From: Prosopocoilus inquinatus
Taxonomy: Eukaryota > Arthropoda > Insecta > Coleoptera > Lucanidae
DNA: 64,000 nt
NCBI GenBank assembly: GCA_036172665.1
Contig: CM069880.1
Span: 8,868,501 to 8,932,500 of the forward strand
Direction: 5' to 3'
Shown: one piece after another, positions 63,601-64,000 of the stretch
Layout: every line of letters begins with the position of its first letter
How positions within the stretch are numbered: position 1 is the stretch's first letter
The notes under the pieces: generated by a model
Told to the model about the DNA's origin: nothing
The model's input: the letters and a program-made list of their open reading frames with translations, nothing else
Database searches by the model: none
Made by a program: the position numbers and the translations under genes

Positions 63601-63848
63601 AATTATGTATGTATGCAGCTTTAAATAAATTATTCAGAGCGTTTTTTTTTTCTCTTTCAGGAAAGGTATATTCTGTTATCAACAAACGACACGGCAAAGT
63701 GTTGGATGCCGTTGGCATGGACGAACAGGAGAAAATATTTCTTGTTAAAGCTCAAATACCAGTCATCGAAAGCGACGGTTTTGCCAACGAAATAAGAAAA
63801 ACAACTTCGGGGCAAGCAAATCCAAATCTGCGATTCAGTCATTACGAA
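36649..63848 (+). CDS. EFL1: Elongation factor-like GTPase 1 (EFL1), partial at its 3' end
   Basis: Exons 36649-39250 and 63661-63848 join in phase (G|GA) across a 24.4-kb intron. 930 codons are visible, and the last coding exon lies beyond the window (human 1120 residues). EFL1 is a cytoplasmic EF-2-like GTPase. With SBDS it evicts eIF6 from pre-60S subunits, allowing subunit joining. GTP-binding motifs are AHVDHGKTT (28-36), DEQERGITM, DTPGH (97-101) and NKID (151-154). A Pro run (425-432) and a Lys/Asp-rich tract sit in the variable insertion of domain II. The far exon encodes RHGKVLDAVGMDEQEKIFLV and FANEIRKTTSGQANPNLRFS, matching the C-terminal EF-G V-like domain. The link between the two exons is inferred from phase, splice sites and family order. 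The frame would otherwise end shortly after 39250 with an unrelated tail. Confidence 0.88.
39475..39645. repeat. Hairpin (MITE-like) element in the EFL1 intron
   Basis: ACATGCTTAAAAATTAC near 39498 pairs with GTAATTTTTAAGCGTGT near 39592. The pairing extends on both sides (AATTTCAATT with AATTATAGTTGAAATTAT), giving an imperfect hairpin of about 170 bases. Confidence 0.6.
39960..40095 (-). repeat. Inverted partial copy of the 51470-52155 repeat
   Basis: TTTAACACCGAAGAGTGTTA and CTGGCGTCCAAAAGGCTCCAG at 40017-40060 (the second without its last base) are reverse-complement matches to the repeat at 51884-52155. The frame content is nil. Confidence 0.5.
40096..40890. other. EFL1 intron sequence downstream of the nested gene
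   Basis: AT-rich sequence with chance frames at 40241-40633 on both strands and no repeats recognised. It presumably includes the nested gene's 3' untranslated region, since its stop codon is at 40891-40893. Confidence 0.4.
40891..59238 (-). CDS. Secreted protein with Thr-rich mucin-like region and ten-cysteine C-terminal domain, nested in the EFL1 intron
   Basis: Five minus-strand exons: 59238-58714, 44118-44005, 43947-43810, 41293-41140 and 41078-40891. All are in phase and give 372 residues. Residues 1-18 are a signal peptide (MRASFVIICLVVVAQVDC). The rest of exon 1 is Thr/Ser-rich with many TT and NxT sites, mucin-like. The C-terminal part has ten cysteines: LLPECAIQQ, VCNAVYVRLNWTQ, LCACPSRYRDPC, LVKTCEP, VCRAPRDWSLLALQ, LVICRC and YGMMCVQ. 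A basic tail (NGKRRGRPLRTSR) follows. I recognise the C-terminal domain as one conserved across arthropods. I believe database entries often name it after a centipede venom family (scoloptoxin-11), but in insects it would be an ordinary endogenous secreted protein. Function is unknown. Intron 1 is 14.6 kb. The join from exon 1 to exon 2 is the least certain, so the C-terminal four exons stand more firmly. Confidence 0.8.
41294..42879. other. Intron sequence between exons 3 and 4 of the nested gene
   Basis: No conserved exon was found on either strand. The frame at 42207-42404 is not supported. Sequence is AT-rich with ordinary composition. Confidence 0.4.
42880..43745. repeat. Cluster of a dispersed foldback repeat with three internal modules
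   Basis: A module of about 110 bases occurs three times (about 43005, 43360 and 43560). Its marks are TTTGCAGTGGGAATTTCGAG, GAGCTACGTCTCTGC, CAGGGCTGAAACAGCTGT and AAAAACGATTTGCA. The first is flanked by an inverted partner (CCTCGAGCAGTCTCTGTACAG against CTGTACAGAGGCTGCTCGAGG, each shortened by one base). A second hairpin spans 43190-43345 (ATGTCAAGTCAAAAAGCGAT against ATCGCTTTTTGACCTGACAT). Modules 2 and 3 sit in one open frame (43345-43749) and encode SSYVSAEEAPSRAETAVQRL-like peptides. The same family occurs in NAB intron 3 and as a fragment near 60580. Confidence 0.7.
44119..46625. other. First part of the long intron 1 of the nested gene
   Basis: AT-rich sequence, with several short chance frames on both strands. 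No domain, RNA gene or clear repeat is recognised. Confidence 0.4.
46630..46905 (-). repeat. Dispersed repeat, minus-oriented copy
   Basis: Shares AAGTAGGCAC, GAGTGGTTTCATCTGTAT, CACTTGATTACATTTGCCG and ACATCGCAC with the plus-oriented copy at 49240-49460, in mirror order. A third copy is at 54890-55060. Confidence 0.55.
46906..48199. other. Intron sequence, nothing recognised
   Basis: Simple T and A runs (47450-47490) and AT-rich sequence. The 87-codon frame at 47643-47906 has no family resemblance. Confidence 0.35.
48200..48495. repeat. Inverted-repeat element with GC-rich ends
   Basis: Left end AGTCACCAGAGGCGGCTTTA and right end TAGAGCCGCCGCTGACGGTC are imperfect inverted partners. A second GC-rich pair lies just inside (GCCCCGGGCGAGG and GAGCCCCGGGTGG). 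This is typical of short non-autonomous DNA elements. Confidence 0.55.
48660..48690. repeat. TTC microsatellite
   Basis: A short uninterrupted run of TTC units, with flanking T-rich sequence. Confidence 0.8.
49240..49460 (+). repeat. Dispersed repeat, plus-oriented copy
   Basis: GTATACAGATAAAACCACTC, CCAAGTAGGCACAGAATC, GCTAACATGTGGGATGTTAC and GCGCTGCGATCCTA appear in the same order, diverged, at 54890-55060, and inverted at 46630-46905. There is no reading frame of note. Confidence 0.6.
49445..49690. repeat. Cluster of TATCGAT-containing palindromes
   Basis: TATCGAT occurs repeatedly, and 49606-49662 is itself a near-perfect palindrome (AATATTTCGACACGTATCGA at one end, its near complement at the other). 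TATCGATA is the known DREF site in Drosophila, but the density here looks more like a repeat than a promoter. Confidence 0.5.
49691..50571. other. Intron sequence, nothing recognised
   Basis: AT-rich sequence. The 104-codon minus-strand frame at 49634-49948 has no recognisable feature. Confidence 0.35.
50572..50871. repeat. MITE with CAGTGGCGTAGC ends
   Basis: CAGTGGCGTAGCTAGGA at the left and ATTGCTACGCCACTG at the right are inverted partners. The same terminal motif starts another sequence at about 61375. The element is about 300 bases and contains no gene. Confidence 0.75.
50872..51469. other. Intron sequence, nothing recognised
   Basis: AT-rich, no repeat or gene recognised. The 89-codon frame at 50761-51030 overlaps the preceding MITE. 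Confidence 0.35.
51470..52155. repeat. Two direct copies of a dispersed repeat, one with a hairpin
   Basis: Copy 1 (about 51472-51712) and copy 2 (about 51884-52152) share CTGGAGTTAATTCT, TAGAGCTTATC-type, AGTAAACACTC and GATTAACAACTTTTCAG segments in order. Copy 2 contains a 16-base-pair hairpin (GGACGCCAGGGAACAC against GTGTTCCCTCGCGTCC) with one mismatch. An inverted partial copy lies at 39960-40095. Confidence 0.65.
52156..52869. other. Intron sequence, nothing recognised
   Basis: AT-rich sequence with no gene or clear repeat. Confidence 0.35.
52870..53638. repeat. Element with short-period CGCCGTCGCC-type terminal arrays
   Basis: The left end carries roughly eight imperfect copies of a 10-13-base motif (AATTCGCC, CGTCGCCGATTCATCG, AATTCACC). 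The right end carries the same motif inverted (GGCGAATTG, CGACGGTGAATCGGCGACGG). About 560 AT-rich bases without a gene lie between. Repeated motifs confined to both termini in inverted orientation are unusual for a MITE. Confidence 0.75.
53639..54889. other. Intron sequence, nothing recognised
   Basis: AT-rich sequence. The frame at 53865-54098 is unsupported. Confidence 0.35.
54890..55060 (+). repeat. Dispersed repeat, third copy
   Basis: TGGTATACAGATATAATAGT, TAAGCAGGCGCAGAAT, GCTAACGTGTGGGATGTTAC and GCGCTGCAATCCTA correspond to the copy at 49240-49460. It includes a run of eight G. Confidence 0.55.
55061..56797. other. Intron sequence, nothing recognised
   Basis: AT-rich sequence with a short GTAT microsatellite near 56588. 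The 105-codon minus-strand frame at 55717-56034 has no recognisable domain. Confidence 0.35.
56798..56890. repeat. Short hairpin element
   Basis: TTTCATAAGACATTTTGGCACGCT at the left (first 20: TTTCATAAGACATTTTGGCA) pairs with AGCGTGCATT and CACGTCTTATGAAA at the right. It folds into one hairpin of about 90 bases. Confidence 0.6.
57920..58520. repeat. Complete TA-flanked inverted-repeat element (mariner-type MITE)
   Basis: Ends GAGTGACCGGCAGAAAGTTG and, inverted, CAATTTTCGACCGTTCACTG are imperfect inverted repeats that continue inward for over 100 bases (TCATATACCGAGGAAATC against GATTTCCTCGGATATGA-type, shifted by one). TA dinucleotides flank both ends, as left by Tc1/mariner transposases. 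There is no transposase frame. The truncated copy at 1-755 is the same family. Confidence 0.75.
59239..59500 (-). promoter_or_regulatory. Promoter region of the nested gene, with three CCAAT motifs
   Basis: Immediately upstream of the start codon at 59238 the sequence becomes GC-richer. CCAAT occurs at 59442, 59472 and 59490 on the plus strand (inverted relative to the gene). CCAAT boxes are bound by NF-Y in other animals. Use here is inferred. Confidence 0.4.
59501..60983. other. EFL1 intron sequence, mostly unremarkable
   Basis: AT-rich sequence. Near 60540-60620 an ACACCCTGTATA motif, an ATA microsatellite and a fragment of the 42880-43745 repeat (TGTTGCAAATCGTTTTTGTC) sit together. No gene is recognised. 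Confidence 0.4.
60984..61305. repeat. Long hairpin element
   Basis: The whole segment folds on itself: CGTGTACCTGATTTGGGTGA at 61000 pairs with TCACCCAAATCAGGTACACG near 61261. GTGCTGGGTTCTTAA pairs with TTAAGAACCCAGCAC, and the inner ATCCAGAATT with AATTCTGGAT. The loop is short. Mismatches are few, suggesting recent insertion. Confidence 0.75.
61306..63660. other. EFL1 intron sequence before the last visible exon
   Basis: AT-rich, with a CAGTGGCGTAG motif at about 61375 (possible solo MITE end) and an ACAT microsatellite at 62460-62482. A pyrimidine tract and TTTCAG at 63645-63660 form the acceptor of the EFL1 exon. Confidence 0.45.
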
Positions 63849-63881
63849 GTAAGCTGCATAACTCCCCCATACTATACTTAC

Positions 63882-63992
63882 GGCGTTTTCAACTGACTGC
63901 TCTTAGAGTATCTCCATCTTGTTTTAACCTCATGTAAAAACAAAGGATGGAGATACTCTCGGAGCAGCCCAGAGCAGTCAGTCGAAAACGCC
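63882..63992. repeat. Hairpin element just after an EFL1 splice donor
   Basis: CGGCGTTTTCAACTGACTGC at the left pairs with CAGTCAGTCGAAAACGCC at the right, and AGAGTATCTCCATC pairs with GATGGAGATACTCT inside. The short hairpin element lies 34 bases into the intron that follows the exon ending at 63848. Confidence 0.7.
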
Positions 63993-64000
63993 ATTAGTTA

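Noticed and set aside
36649..63848. Calling the 36649 gene EF-2
   Set aside because: The early DDRTDEQERGITMKSS block, the large variable insertion and the far C-terminal exon match EFL1. The conserved EF-2 diphthamide region is not seen.

Overview
This window is a piece of an insect nuclear genome. It is AT-rich and intron-rich, the introns have GT..AG ends and are often only about 45-60 bases long, and much of the space between exons is small inverted-repeat elements. Insect-type genes (a CLIP-domain serine protease, a Drosophila-like NAB, an arthropod secreted cysteine-rich protein) support this. A beetle or another holometabolous insect seems likely, but the sequence read by eye does not settle the order.

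Layout. 1-7045 holds NAB (+), a transcriptional co-regulator, with a tandem satellite in its fourth intron. 7792-10548 (-) is a complete six-exon CLIP-domain trypsin-like protease. 11977-13146 (-) is a complete six-exon quinoid dihydropteridine reductase (QDPR). 13150-22600 contains no recognisable conventional gene. It is an island of foldback elements inside a large rearranged inverted duplication, and it carries repeated exon-like modules with a cysteine-rich reading frame. 22613-25047 (-) is a nine-exon very-long-chain acyl-CoA dehydrogenase (ACADVL), head to head with 25935-29717 (+), a thirteen-exon AP-3 beta subunit. 30604-31247 (-) is the three-exon NEDD8 E2 enzyme UBE2F. 32246-36109 (+) is a two-exon secreted or membrane-anchored cholinesterase-like protein that lacks the nucleophilic serine. 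36649-63848 (+) is EFL1, the ribosome-maturation GTPase. Nearly all of it lies in one 2.6-kb exon, followed by a 24.4-kb intron and one more exon before the window ends. Inside that intron, on the opposite strand (40891-59238), I assembled a complete five-exon gene for a secreted protein with a Thr-rich mucin-like N-terminal half and a ten-cysteine C-terminal domain.

Most genes are independent housekeeping functions: beta-oxidation, vesicle sorting, pterin recycling, neddylation and ribosome biogenesis. The CLIP protease, the esterase-like protein and the nested cysteine-rich protein are secreted or surface proteins. I see no operon-like logic beyond the shared ACADVL/AP3B promoter interval and the nesting in EFL1. 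All exon joins were made by eye from GT/AG sites and reading-frame phase, and no transcript data were available.
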